Positions 1 through 22,222 of a DNA stretch of 64,000 bases are shown here, in pieces (within the stretch, counting starts at the first letter, position 1; each line of letters starts with the position of its first letter). The DNA comes from Cristatella mucedo (Eukaryota; Bryozoa; Phylactolaemata; Cristatellidae), in NCBI GenBank assembly GCA_009760855.2, contig WPIO01000054.1, positions 1,312,501-1,376,500 on the forward strand. The letters run 5' to 3'. The position numbers and the translations under genes are program-made. A model generated the notes under the pieces. That model did not search any database. It saw only the letters and a program-made list of their open reading frames with translations, and was not told the DNA's origin.

Positions 1-870
1 GGGGCGAGAGGAGGAGGAGGAGGACATTCTGCTCTTCATGAGCCATTCCGTGCTCCTTGGCGTTTGGTGTTTGGAAGTTTGGTTCGTTTCCAGACTTCCG
101 GTGTTTCGGTTCTACCTGATGTATTGATTGAGCTCGCGCCGGCTCGGGGCTGCCCCGCACCCCATTCCCCCCACGGTGGCGAGGGGGCGGCGTCCCGGGG
201 CTCCCGACAGTTAGCGCTCCCCCCTGCGCAGTTTGAGCTAGCTAGATTCAGCGCACAGCTCAGATCCTGGGGAGAGCGCAGTGGCTTGCGCGCTCGGAGC
301 ACTCGTGTCCCGAGTCTGTCCCCTGCGTCCAAGTTGCTCAGCTGCCCCTTGCAAGGGATTTGCCGATTCGCTAGTGTGATGTCTGCGCTGCAAGCGAATC
401 GCCTTTACTACTCTGAGCCTTGCAAACTTCTTCTAAAAGAAAAGCTTTGGACGGTGTTGGACATGCAAGGTGTCGCCGTGCGACGGGCGCCCGTAGATGG
501 CGCCAGGAAATAGGGGGGGTCTTCTCCCTCGGGGGCGTGGCTTGCCAGGCAGCAGCCGGATGTCGACCTGATCGCGAACGCTCGACTTACCGGGGTGGGG
601 GTGCAGGGCAGGGGCCAGGGAGGTGGGTGGGTGGGTGGGCTGTGGCAGCCGAGCGGGTGGCACAGAAGCTGCTGCTGCTGCTGTGGTGCTATTGCCAGCG
701 CCGCAGCTGCCACCTGGCGGCAAATCGAGTGCATGCGTTCATGCAACCGACACGAGACCTCCGCGTTGAGGTGTTCGGCTGAGGCCTCTTTTTCTTCGCT
801 TGCTTCTGACGATGCCGTCGTGCCGACGAAGCATCGTCAGAATGCCAGCCGTTCGTCGTTATCCGTTCAG
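1..870. other. GC-rich stretch, no gene resolved
   Basis: This stretch is GC-rich with many CpG dinucleotides and overlapping open frames on both strands, as expected by chance in such DNA. I see no frame with recognisable protein similarity. It could contain upstream exons or the promoter side of the SECISBP2-type gene that follows, but nothing fixes a start. Confidence 0.3.
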
Positions 871-947
871 CGTCCAGCGTGGAACGGACGGTGACGATGA
901 CGCACCACTCGAGATGGCAGCCCTGGAGCGGCAGCACTCGCTGGACG
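871..947 (+). CDS. Possible upstream exon of SECISBP2-type gene
   Basis: A 77-bp segment lies between an acceptor-like ATCCGTTCAG and a donor GTGAGC. In one frame it encodes an acidic then charged stretch (TDGDDDAPLEMAALERQHSLD). It ends one base into a codon, and the next supported exon at 3251 begins with the two bases needed to complete a codon, so the phases fit. There is no recognisable domain, and the N-terminal part of SBP2 proteins is poorly conserved, so similarity cannot decide this. It could equally be chance. Confidence 0.3.
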
Positions 948-1340
948 GTGAGCGAAGCCGGGGCGAGCGAGTGCGGTTGCTTGCGTGCGGCGCATTGCGG
1001 GTGCAGGGAACCGTGGCCCTCGGGGGGGGGGGGCGCTATCTTCGGTTCCCATCTCGATGCCCAGCTGATGCTAGGAGCTTGCCACGATGGCCTCCTTTTC
1101 TCCCAAGATGGCCTGCCTTTGTGCCCTTGCTGTTTTAGTTCGTCAAAGAGCTTCCCTAATTTTGCCATATCAGAGTGGATGCGGCAGCAATGGCTATTCT
1201 CGCACCCACCCACGTGACTGACATAAAGTTACTCACCCAAGTGCCTTGCTACCCGACATGCCCCAGCAGCTCGCATACGATTGGTTACACCGAGCATGGT
1301 CAAGATTAACCACATCATAGGTCAAATCACACCGCCTGTA
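948..1340. other. No gene seen
   Basis: Intron or intergenic sequence with a G-run at 1021-1032. No coding signal or repeat family is recognised before the LINE tail that begins near 1341. Confidence 0.3.
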
Positions 1341-2945
1341 CAGTAATAATAGTAATAATAATAATACATTTGTATTTTTTATAGTGCCCTCAGAGAACCG
1401 AATCTCTCTAGGCACTTAACAGATGCAGCATACAAAGCGTTACCAAATGTTTGATGATAACTCGACCACAAGCAGCAGCCATAGTGTAAGCAGGTACATG
1501 CACACGAAGGACGAATCATTAAGATCCACCAAATGCTGTGATAAAAAGGTGCGTTTTAAGCTTCTTTTTAAATGTTGTCTTGTCAGGGGACGTTGTGACG
1601 TGCATCGTAGTGAGTTCCAGGCTTTGGGAGCATATGGACAAAAGGCACGGTCTCCAACGGTTTTGAGGTTTGCGAGAGATATGGGTAAACGATTCGAGTC
1701 AAAGCAGCGAATGGTTCGATGCTTAGGCTGGTGGCAGAGTAGATCTGATAGATTGGCTGGAGCCAGAGAATGAAGGGACTTTAAAAGTAAGTGACAGAAC
1801 TTTGAAGTCGATGTGCTGCTTGATTTCGAGCCAGTGCAGGTCGGTGAGAAATGGTGTGATGTGGCAATTGCGATGCTGTGACAGCCCTCTGTCGAACGAA
1901 CTGTCATCGGGCTGGGTATCGAGGCCGAGTAACAAACCTGCTGGCTCCAACACCAAACACTTTATTCTCCAAACCACGCTGGCCAAGCCCAGTCTACACA
2001 CACTAGACTGCTGCTGGCATCCACGGATCGAGCCTTCGGCAGCCCTTATATTCCATGCTTGATTTTGCACTGTCAAGCCATTGTTTGTTCCTAATCCGCC
2101 CGACAGGTGACAGCAGTTTGTGGTAGATGGATGTCCCCACAGATGCCACCAATGCATAGATTTGGGCAGGACTGCCGAGTCATCGTCGGCCCTTCTATGG
2201 CTCAAGAGCCTGTGGCTGCTTAGGCAGTCTGAGCCATCGTAGGTCTCCGCCCAGCGCTCGCCGGCTGCAGAGTCATGTTCTCTCACAGATGTTCACTACA
2301 GATGAGCCTAGCTGCCGAGTTTTGCACCAACTGTAAGCGCCTGATTGCATAGGCCGGTAGACCAGCAAGTATTGAGTTATAGCAGCCAAGACGGGATGTC
2401 AGGAATGCGTGGACCAGTTTAGATGTGGTATTCTTGTCTACGCAATACCGAATTTTAGCAATGTTGCGTAGCTGAATGTAGGCAGACTTTACTGTGAAGC
2501 TGGTGTGGTCGTCTAATTCAAGGTCACTTTAGAACAGGACACAGATTTTGTGCAGATTCAACAGGAAATAGGCTGCCGGAGCCGATTTTGAGTGGCAAGT
2601 TTTCCAATGTCTAAATCACACTTGGTTTGCCCATAACTAGTAAGTTGGTTTTTATCATCATTCATTTTAAGACAGTTTGCTGCCATCCATGTGCGGATGT
2701 CGTCAATACGTGCAGCAAGGGGGTGTAGAGAATTCGACATGCTCGAGGGCTGGGAGGGATCAAACAAATTTACAAGTGAGTTGTCATCTGCGTAGAAATG
2801 AAAGCCTAGATTTGTGCCTGGCAATCACATCGGCAAGAGGGAGAGTATAGACCGTGGTAAGAATGGGACCAAACGCGGAGCCCTGAGGTATTCTGTACTT
2901 GAACTTGTACTTGATTACCTTTGTCTGTTCACATCAATACATGTG
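1341..2945 (-). mobile_element. L2-like LINE fragment, minus strand, with nested solo LTR
   Basis: On the minus strand this matches the 3' half of the L2-like LINE that is intact at 53 kb. It shows the palm region with FHFYADD (about 2790-2820), then the C-terminal domain, then the 3' hairpin and a TAA/TTA-rich tail near 1341-1420. Frameshifts and stops break the frame throughout, so it is a dead copy. It is interrupted at 1877-2287 by a solo LTR. Its right end fades near 2945, so it is 5'-truncated within the reverse transcriptase. Confidence 0.8.
1877..2287 (-). mobile_element. Solo LTR (411 bp) inside a LINE
   Basis: The element starts TGTGACAGCCC and ends CTCTCACA, so it has TG...CA termini and a short inverted terminal match. 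It is flanked by GATGC (1872-1876) and GATGT (2288-2292), a 5-bp target duplication with one change. Removing it rejoins the interrupted LINE sequence. Read on the minus strand it has a TATAA-like GAATATAAGG followed downstream by an AATAAA-like site, which suggests minus-strand LTR orientation. A second copy with a perfect duplication is at 16813-17248. No internal retrotransposon genes are present. Confidence 0.75.
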
Positions 2946-3250
2946 GACAAGGGATGCGTCGGCAAGGGATTGCACCCAATCTTTTTCAGCCGCCTAGGGG
3001 GAGGGTCGGAGGTCATGTCGGGCAAGCGCCGACAGACGAGCCGACGACAGCTCACCTTGTAGGAGACAACAGGGGGCTGCTTACAACGACCAATCAAAAT
3101 GCAGCACCTGCCGACCAATCGGGCCGTGCTTCCGCTAGCGCTTGTTGCCGGCCCAGCCGCAGGCCGACGGTGGCACTGCACTGATCGATCGCGCGCCTTT
3201 TGATCTGCCGCCCGATCGCGCGCCTTTTGTGCTTTTCCCGTGCTTCGCAG
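2946..3250. other. Intron sequence upstream of SECISBP2 exon
   Basis: The sequence becomes GC-rich towards a strong acceptor: a pyrimidine-rich stretch with CTTTTCCCGTGCTTCGCAG ends at 3250. No separate gene is visible. Confidence 0.4.
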
Positions 3251-13386
<10,136 letters not shown>

Positions 13387-13770
13387 GGCGGCGGCGGCGG
13401 TGTCGCTGAGAGTGGAGCGCTGCTGCTGCTGCTGGTTTCCCGTTCGACGGCAGACGAAGGGGAAATCGTCCGCTTCGTCTGCTGCGTTGCGGCTCTCAGG
13501 CTTCCGATTCTCGAAACGTCCCATCATTCCTGCTGGACTGCGAGCCGCCTGCAGGACTAGTCGGGTGTTTTTTGGCACTTTTTTCGGTATTCGGCCTCGG
13601 CCGCGTTGTGCTCCCAGCCTTCGCTTTCTCTTGTCTTTCTCCCTCCCGCCCTTCCTTCCTCCCGCTTTCCCTATCCCGGCCTGCATTCGACGAACTAGTT
13701 CGTTCCTTTCCGATGGCTTCCCAATGTCACGTGGTGCCCTGTTGTTTGGGCGCAGCGATTCCATTAAAAT
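13387..13770 (+). other. SECISBP2 3' untranslated region with candidate poly(A) signal
   Basis: No frame continues after the TAG. An ATTAAA variant poly(A) signal lies at 13763-13768 in an A-rich context, about 380 bases after the stop. I saw no SECIS or other structured element here by eye. Confidence 0.35.
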
Positions 13771-14519
13771 TCTAAGCAGAAAAGCTATTTCGAAACGTGT
13801 TTATTTATCGTAACTATAAGCAGCAGCTGGCGACCATGTTTAGCAGCCTGCTATCTGCGCTCTGCCCTTAGCAGGAATCGAGGATTGTACTCTGCGAATA
13901 ACCGGCTGCGGCTGAATCTATCGCGGCCGTACAAAACGTTTGAGGATAACCGGAAGCCGTTTCGACACGCGCCTCGTCCGATGTCGTCACGAGCTTGGCT
14001 GGGTCGTGCTTGCCACCGAAAGCTGCCTGTCAAGGGTCAGTAGTCGGTCAGTTGTCGTGCTTCCATGCCCGGGCAGGTAGCAAGCCAGAGGGGCTGCAGC
14101 TGCATGCTGCTGCTGCTACCCGCCCGGGCATGTCAGCCCCGGGTCTCTTGTTCCAAAGCGGAAGCGGAACGTTCGCTAGATGACCGAGTGACAGGTTGGC
14201 AGCCTAGTCTGCCTAGACGTACATCTAGTCTGCCTGCTTTCAGCTGCCGCTGGCAGCGTGAGAAGTGATTGCGCCTGCGCGAGGATTCCGAAGAGCCAAG
14301 TTGGTCGGTGTGCATTTATGAATTTCCGTCTAGACTCGGGTAAATAACCTGCCTCCCCTCCCCCCTGCAGGTCTTCCTGCTTGTGCAATGAGCCGCCTTG
14401 GTTGCTTTGTTACTTTGTTGCTTGGTTGCTACGTTGGTGCTAAACTCGGCTGGAGCTCGGTGGCTTGCCTTACGCGAAGGCCAAAGCTGCCATAATTCTC
14501 ACTCCCCCCCAACACCACC
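13771..14519. other. Intergenic, nothing recognised
   Basis: Mixed-composition DNA without a convincing frame or repeat. A short inverted match, GCCCGGGCAGGTAGC against GCTACCCGCCCGGGC (about 14067-14130), could form a weak hairpin. Confidence 0.3.
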
Positions 14520-14760
14520 CACCATTTCTCACATTTGACCTGCACCGACTCTCCCATCTGGCACAGCCCATCGACTTCATTGAGGAGTTCTGTCACTGAC
14601 TTTTAGGGTCCCTTCTGCTCCAGAATATTTATCCGAAATGCTTGCTAATCAGGCTTCGAATTGCACCACCCACCTCTTCCGATTCAAGTCGTTAGGCTGT
14701 GCCTCTAACCAACCTCGAACCTTTTAGGCCTATGTCTTGCTTACGTAAGTACGCTCGCAC
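14520..14760 (+). mobile_element. Very old L2-like LINE fragment
   Basis: The order GACCTGCACCGACT, CATCGACTTCATTGAGGAG, CTGACTTTTAGGGTCCCTTC and CGAACCTTTTAGGCC tracks the LINE C-terminal coding DNA (GACCTGCACTGGCT ... TTGACTTCAAGG ... CTCACTTTTAGGTC). Divergence is high and many small gaps are present. Confidence 0.45.
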
Positions 14761-16070
14761 AGCCAGAAAACTCAGTGCTTACGTGGCTACATCTGACTAG
14801 ACCCGTAGACGTCTGCCCTCACTTGCTCAAAGGAAATCACATAGACGCTAGTTAAAGTATGGCTCTCACGCGTCCCCAATAAACAATGGATACAGGTGGC
14901 CGTGCCGAGGTCGACATAATTGTGTAATTCCTAATGAAGTCCTCATGCACGTTTGATGATCAGTCACACACCCCTTGCCAAGTGATTTGTCGTTCGTAGC
15001 TTCGAGGCTGTCCCCAAGATGAGTGGTGTAGCGTGTTCATGGTCAGCTTGTACTTATAATCCTGTGGCGGACCGGATGTACCCACATTTTCAGCTGGCAT
15101 TCAAGAGATGCTGACAGCTCAGTTTCTTGAAAATCTTTGTCAATGAAGTATAACGTACAACGTTGGAAGATGCAAAGCTCATTGCATCAAGACTTATATT
15201 TGCAAAAGACCGAATGCATAGTAGACGTGCAGAAGTAGGATACGAGCAGAGGAGGGGGATTACACTGAGTGCGTACAGAAAGTCCTTGGAACTTGCCTCA
15301 CCTATACTATGCTGCGCGGAAATGGTAGGAATTAGCCCGGGCGCTGGCTCGTCATTTTCGGAATTAAAAAGCTGCTGCTCCCTGGCCGTTATGCAGGTGC
15401 AGCACATTTAATCTCTCATGTACAGGATCGGTGTGACCCTGAGGCTTAACTATCAATCGCCCAGGCTAAGTGAGCAAGGAGGTCTAGAATGTTTACAAGA
15501 TCTAAGGGGCCAGTTCAGCACTCAGTGGATAGATAGCAAGGCAAGTGGATAGACATGACCTAGCATGACCTGGATGGACGGCAAGTCTCCATCGAGGAGG
15601 GGCAAGTGTGTGGGTTAGGAGGACGACCCCTCCCCCGTCGCCGGCACTTCCTCGGCGACTGCCGGAAGCTTAGCAAAATGCGACCTCGCCCTTGTCCAGC
15701 ACATGCCGCTGGACCATTCTCAGCCTGGGGCTCACTCAGCATATGCACCGTTCGGTGAGGTCACTTGAGGAGCAGGTGAGACTCGTTTACGGATTTCTAG
15801 TCCGTCGAAGTACCTTACCAAGTGTAAACACACTGTCGCCAGTCCTGGCAGCTGTAAGCTGTCGGCACGGGCACCGGGGCCCCGGCATCCAGCATCGCAT
15901 CCAGTGGACAGTCCTGCCTCTGACTCATCTGCCCTATGCACATGAACTGGTGTCGGCGTGCTCTTGTCGAACGGCGCTTACCGGACTTTCGTGGAGGACA
16001 TTGCGGATTACTTCGGCAGAAAAACGAACGTTGTTCTTTTTCGCTGTTGCTCAATCCTGGCTGCCATTTT
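14761..16070. other. Intergenic, no gene resolved
   Basis: Several open frames of 60-100 codons occur on both strands, but none has recognisable motifs or good splice context. The sequence is not similar to the repeat families named elsewhere in this window. Confidence 0.3.
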
Positions 16071-16071
16071 C

Positions 16072-16638
<567 letters not shown>

Positions 16639-16741
16639 TAGAGAGCGAGATCTTATGAAGCTTGCTGATCAAGTGCGTGCGATCGATTGAGATCGTAAGA
16701 TCGATTGTCGCAGACGATCGATCTTACGAGTGCGGACGAGT

Positions 16742-18551
16742 TGTAATAATAATAATAATACATATGTATATATAAATATATATATTTATATGTAAATGTA
16801 CACATATGTAATTGTGACAGCCCTCCGCACGACCTGTCGTCAGGCTGGGTAGCGCGACCGAGCAACAAGTCTGCTGGCTCCAACACCAAAACCTTTATTT
16901 CACGTACGACAGCCGAGCCCAGTCTACACACACTAGACGGCTGCCGGCGTCGAGGGATCTCTCCCTCCCCTCCCCGTTGTACTCCTCCGGCAACCCTTAT
17001 ATTCCATGCATCCGTTGTTTTTCGCAGTCGGGCCATTGTTCGTTCCGAACCTGCCCGACAGCTGGCGGCAGTTTGTGGTAGATTGATGTACCCACAGATG
17101 CCGCCAATGCATGGATTTTGTCAGGATTGCCGAGTCATCGTCTGCCCATCCACCGGTAGTGAGCTTGTGGCTGCGTAGGCAGTCTGAGAGAGCCATCGCT
17201 AGGTCTCCGCCCAGTGCTCGCAGGCTGCAAGCCTCGTGTTCCTTCACAGTAATATATATGCCATATGTAAATATACATTTGTACATTTGTATAGCCCCTT
17301 CGGAGAACTTGATGTCTTTATGGTCACTGTACATTTGCTGCAAAGAAAGCACGATCGAATTGCTAATGGTAGCATGCACAATGCCGACAAGCATAACATG
17401 GTTACAGGTGGCATGCACAGTATCAGCATGTATGTACATACGCTTAATGGTAGCAAGCACCTGTACGACTGGGCCAAACTAGCACCGTGAAAACTATGCT
17501 GCTTGATTAGAAGCCAGTGCAGGTCGACGAGAAGTGGTGCAGTGTGGCAATTTCGACGCTCACGACAGACGAGCCAAGCTGCAGAGTTTTGCACCAGCTG
17601 CAAGCGCCTGATTGCACGGACTGGTAGACCAGCAAGCAGTGAGTTACAGAAGTCAAGACGGGATTTCACAAATGCATGGAGTAATTTAAACGTGTTATTC
17701 CTGTCTAAACAAGCCCGAGTATCAGCGGTGCTATGGCTGAAAGAAGTAGGCAGCCTTGACTGTTGAGCTGATGTGGTCGTCTAGTGAAAGGTCACTTTGG
17801 AACAGGACACCTAGATTACGTGCAGATGTAACAGGACATGTGCTGGTAGAGCCGATTTTGAGGGTGCAGTTTTCCTAGATCTGAGTCACACCTGGTTTTC
17901 CCATAACTAGTAAGTTGGTGCTATCGTCATTCAATTTGAGAAAGTTGGCTAGCATCCATTTTTGGATGTCATCAATACACGCAGATGCAGCAAAGGGGTT
18001 TGCAACAATTCGACGTGCAGAAGGGCTGGGGGGATCAAAGCAAAGGTACATCTGAGTTGTCATCTACTTAGAAGTGAAAGCCTAGATTAGGCAGAGCGAT
18101 CACATCGGCAAGAGAGAATGAGGGGGTATACATTGTGAAAAGGAGCCAACCAAGCACAGAGCCCTGAGGTAACCTGTACGTACTTCAGAGATTCCCCAGA
18201 CGATCTTTGTCTGTTCACATCAATGCTCTGGAGTCTACCGCTTGAGATAGGACCTGAACTATTTCAGTGCAGTGCCAGTGATGCCCGAGTGAGATGAGGG
18301 ACGCGCGAGAAGGGCTTGGTGATCAAATAGCATCAAACGCTGCCGAAAGATCAAGCAAAACAAGCAGAGATACTCTACACATGTCTGCATTCCTAAGTAG
18401 GTCGTTATACATCCGAAGCATTGCTGACTCTGTGGAGCGATTAGCTCTAAAGACTGGAACTTACTTTGTAGGTTTGTGTAAGAGTTCAGCTGGTCTGCCA
18501 AAGTGCATTCCAGTATCTTTCATAGGTATGGTAGAAGGGAAACTGGGTAGA

Positions 18552-18556
<5 letters not shown>
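16742..18556 (-). mobile_element. L2-like LINE, minus strand, twice interrupted
   Basis: A TAA tail (about 16742-16760) is followed by AT-rich DNA, a solo LTR (16813-17248), the 3' hairpin (about 17285) and then diverged C-terminal and palm coding DNA on the minus strand up to GGGTAGAAGTT at 18556. The match resumes near 19890 (GTTAAAGTTATCTTGTTCTA), beyond a second LINE inserted at 18557. The frames are broken by many stops. Confidence 0.75.
16813..17248 (-). mobile_element. Solo LTR (436 bp) with perfect target duplication
   Basis: TGTGACAGCCC...CTTCACA is bounded by GTAAT on both sides (16808-16812 and 17249-17253), a perfect 5-bp target duplication. It aligns along its length with the element at 1877. 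On the minus strand, GAATATAAGG (near 16995) acts as a TATA candidate and GAAATAAAGG (near 16893) as a poly(A) signal candidate, giving a U3-R-U5 order on the minus strand. It lies in the 3' end of a LINE, as does the other copy. No internal genes remain, as expected after LTR-LTR recombination. Confidence 0.85.
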
Positions 18557-18597
<41 letters not shown>

Positions 18598-19890
18598 TCA
18601 CTTGATAAAGCGCCCTCAGAGAACTTAATCTCTCTCTAGGCGCTTTACATTTGCTGTAAAGTGAAATGCAATTGAATGGTAAGTAAAATCATGCTTGAAA
18701 AAACAAACGAAATGAATAATATGGTTAGGGGTGACATGCACAGGGTCAGCATGCAAATGTGGTTAGTGGCAGCATGCACAGTGTCAGCACGCATAAGCAC
18801 ATCAAGGACGAATCACAGGGACCCACTAAATGCTGTCCTAAATAGGTGTGTTTTTAGGTTCCTTTTAAATGTGGTCAGGTCAGGGGATGTTCTGATGCAG
18901 GTCGGGAGGCAGTTCCAGGCTTTGGGAGCATATGAAATAAATGCACGGTCTCCAAAGGATTAAGGTTTGTACGAGGTATTTCTAGACTGTTGGATTCCGA
19001 AAAGCGGGTGGCACGATGCTTGGCCTAATGGGGTAGTATATCTGACAGATAGGCTGGAGCCATAGAATGAAGGGACCTAAAAGTGAGGGACAAAACCTTG
19101 AAGTCAATCCGTTGCTTGACTGGTAGCCAGTGCAGGTCGGCGAGAAGTGGAGTAATGTGGCAACTGCGACGCTCACGACAGACAAGCCTAGCTGCAGAGT
19201 TTTGCACCAGCTGCAATCGCCTGATCGCACATGCTGGTAGGCCAGTAAGCAGTGAGTTGCAGAAGTCGAGACGAGATGTCACGAATGCATGGACCAACTT
19301 GGACGTGGTATCTTTATCTAAACAAGCCCGAATTTTAGCAATGTTATGAAGCTGAAAATAGGCGGATTTGACTGTGGAGCTGATATGGTCGTCTAACGAG
19401 AGGTCGCTTTGGAACATGACACCTAGATTTCGAGCTGATTCAACTGGAGATATGCTGGCAGAGCCAATTTTGAGAGTCAGCCTTTCCAATCTATGGATCA
19501 CACTGGGTTTGCCCATAACTAGTAAGTTAGTTTTATCATCGTTAAGTTTTAGAAAATTTGCTGCCATCCATGTGCGGATGTCATCAATGCATGCAGCGAG
19601 TGAGTTTAGAGAATTTGAGGTGCTCGAAGGCTGGGAGGGATCAAAGCAAAGGTACAACTGAGTGTCATCCACATAGAAGTGAAAGCCTAGATGGTGCTTG
19701 GCAATCACATCAGCAAGAGGCAGAGTATAAACCGTGAAAAGAACCGGACCTAGCACTGAGCCCTGAGGTACTCCATATTTCAGAGGTACTTCAGATGATC
19801 TTTGTCCATTCACGTCAATACTCTGGAGTCTCCCACTGAGATAGGACCTGAACCACTGCAGAGCAGTGCCAGTGATGCCCAGGCGAGATG
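18557..19890 (-). mobile_element. L2-like LINE nested in an older L2-like LINE
   Basis: The rc tail is a pure TAA run (18557-18597), followed by the 3' hairpin, the 3' untranslated region, and a long minus-strand coding segment. In 19025-19924 this keeps 299 codons open, including [24 protein letters not shown] (YVDD in place of YADD) and the C-terminal RLVCRERRSCHITPLLADLH. It is 5'-truncated in the reverse transcriptase. The host LINE is split at AGAAGTT / GAAAGTT, an imperfect short target duplication. Confidence 0.82.
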
Positions 19891-19948
19891 AGAGAAAGTT
19901 GTTAAAGTTATCTTGTTCTAGCATTGCATTTTTTTTTTATCTCGATCT

Positions 19949-20810
19949 AGCATTGCTTTCTTAATTAGCTGCCTAACTTGGGTAATTTTAGCAGGCCAAT
20001 CCCCCGGACTTACCCATTTGAGTTGGATAGAGGGGGGTCTGGGACCATTGGTCCCCCCCTTGCCAAAGCCTGCTGAAAGAACGAAATATTAGGATCACGA
20101 TTTTCTAGGGCTGCCGGCTAATCAATGCTGCGGTCGTTATTATGCTGTGAACGTAGCTCTCCACTACCCCAGCGTTAGTTGCTTAAACGTGCAATCGATA
20201 GATGCTACCGACGGCTTGGCGTCCCAGCAGACGGTATCTCGAAGCTGCTACCTATCAGGTGAAGGTACAGAGCAAGCCCAAGACGTTTTTTAGCTATCTT
20301 TTAGCTGGCGGTTCAGGATTTTATGTTTAGTATTTAGGGGTTGTATGTTTTTCGGTATGCGGTTTACGGTTTAGTGATTAGATTTTGTATTTTTTGGGTT
20401 TGAGTTTTTTCAGGTTAACCGTTTAGATCTTAGGGTTTAGGTTTCAGTATTAAGGTATTGTAACAGAGATAAACTCTAAATAAATGGAAAGATAACTAAC
20501 AACTTGTTGGTTAGACATAAATATAAACATATGCTGGTGGCCATGTTAGACAGCCCCCAAAAAACTCAAACCCAAAAAATACAAAATCATATCTAACCAC
20601 TAATCCGTAAACCGCATACCGTAATACCGCAGCATTGATTAGCCGGCAGCCCTAGAAAATCGCCATCCTAATACTTCGTTCTCTCACCAGGTTTGGCAAG
20701 GGGGGGACCAATGGTCCCAGACCCCTCTCTATCCACCTCAAATGGGTAAGTCCGGAGGATTGGCCAACTAAAATTACTTCAGTTAGGCAGCTAATTAAGA
20801 AAGCAATGCT
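19949..20810. mobile_element. Fold-back element, about 862 bp, long inverted repeats
   Basis: The left end AGCATTGCTTTCTTAATTAG and the right end CTAATTAAGAAAGCAATGCT are reverse complements. The match continues inward for about 190 bases with few changes (GGACTTACCCATTTGAG..., GGGACCATTGGTCCCCCCC..., GATTAGCCGGCAGCCC). A second inverted pair surrounds the core: CGGTATGCGGTTTACGGTTTAG near 20356 against CTAATCCGTAAACCGCATAC near 20600. No transposase frame is present, so it is a non-autonomous element able to form a very long hairpin. Confidence 0.8.
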
Positions 20811-21379
20811 GAGCACTGTGCCTGTAGCAGAACCTGACATTGTCGTATGAGCAAACGACACCATATTAGCTGGGTGGCCAGCTGTGGATGGGTTCCAACC
20901 CTGTTGTGAGCACTGCTGATACGTGGTCACCGGTGCCTGCTGAAGGATTGCTCTAGGAGCATAGTTCACAGGATCCATCGAATGGCTCGTGGCACCTTCT
21001 CGGCTGTAAGCAGATTTGTGGACGGTCTTCTGCTACGGACACTCCGGCCAGGGATCAAGGGGCGATCCAAGACATCCCAAGCTGTTTAGGAAAATCTTCT
21101 AGCTGAGGGTCATGCCTCGTGGTAACATGCTAAACTTCCAGCGATGTCTACCTTCAGTCACGGCCAGCCACAGGCAGGCTCTCCCCTAACTAGTGGTTCT
21201 CTAAGCAGGCGGCGGCAGGGGGGGGGGAGGAGGAGGGAGCAGAGCAGAGCAGAGCAGATGCTTTGGACCTATCGTGAGCCACACCCTCTGTCGCCGCGAC
21301 AACAATCGGATCGGGCTGTGTTGCAAGACAGTCAAAGCAGGGGAAGCGGCTGCGGCTACCACAGCAGGATGAGTAGATG
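20811..21379. other. No gene seen
   Basis: Ordinary-composition DNA with a G-run (about 21219-21230) and a short AGAGC repeat (about 21238-21257). Nothing is recognised. Confidence 0.3.
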
Positions 21380-22222
21380 CACGAAATCTAGGTGTCCTGT
21401 TCCAAAGCAACCTTTCGTTAGACGACCATATCAGCTCCACAATCAAGTCTGCCTGCTTTCAGCTAAATAACATTGCTAAAATTTGGGCTTGTCTAGACAG
21501 GGATACCACATCCAAGTTGGCCTATGCACCAACTGTTAAAATTTTAATGCACAGGCAAGAACGTCGAGAGTTACAGAGGTGCATGCTCGGCTTGCCTGTC
21601 GTGTGAACGTTGCAGGAGCCACACTGCACCACTTCTCACCCACCTGCACTGGTTCCCCATCAAGCAGCGATCGAGTTAATGGTTCCGTCACTCACATTTA
21701 TTAGGTCGTATTTTATTCTCTTTAGATACATTAAATTACGGTGGCAGCAATGCAATGTGTCTCTAACTCTAACTCCACAAGTTCACAAAGACGTCCACAA
21801 GGCCACAAAGACAAAGTGGGTGATACAAAGGAGAGTTTTATAGACCTTAAATCCTTTGGAGACCGTGCATTTAGTTCGCATGCTCCCAAAGCCTGGAACT
21901 CCCTCCCGACCTGCGTCAGTACATCCCCTGACCTGACCACATTTAAAAGGAACTTAAAAACACACCTATTTAGGACAGAATTTAGTGGGTCCCTGTGATT
22001 CGTCCTTCACGTGCTTATGCGTGCTGACACTGTGCATGCTGCCACTAACCACATTTGCATGCCGACCCTGTGCATGCCACCCCTAACCATGTTATTCATT
22101 TTGATTGTTTTTCAAGCATGATATTACTTACAATTTAATTGCATTTCTCTTTGCAGCAAATGTACAGCGCCTAGAAAGAGATTAAGTTCTCTGAGGGCAC
22201 TTTATCAAGTGCATTATTATAG
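21380..22222 (+). mobile_element. L2-like LINE fragment, plus strand
   Basis: It begins at a sequence encoding the RNLGVLFQS...LDDHIS region and runs through the C-terminal domain. A fairly well-kept last segment encodes LKSFGDRAFSSHAPKAWNSL and PDLTTFKRNLKTHLFRT. The 3' untranslated region, the hairpin near 22169-22206 and an ATT tail follow. An interruption near 21530-21740 and several frameshifts make it inactive. Confidence 0.8.
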
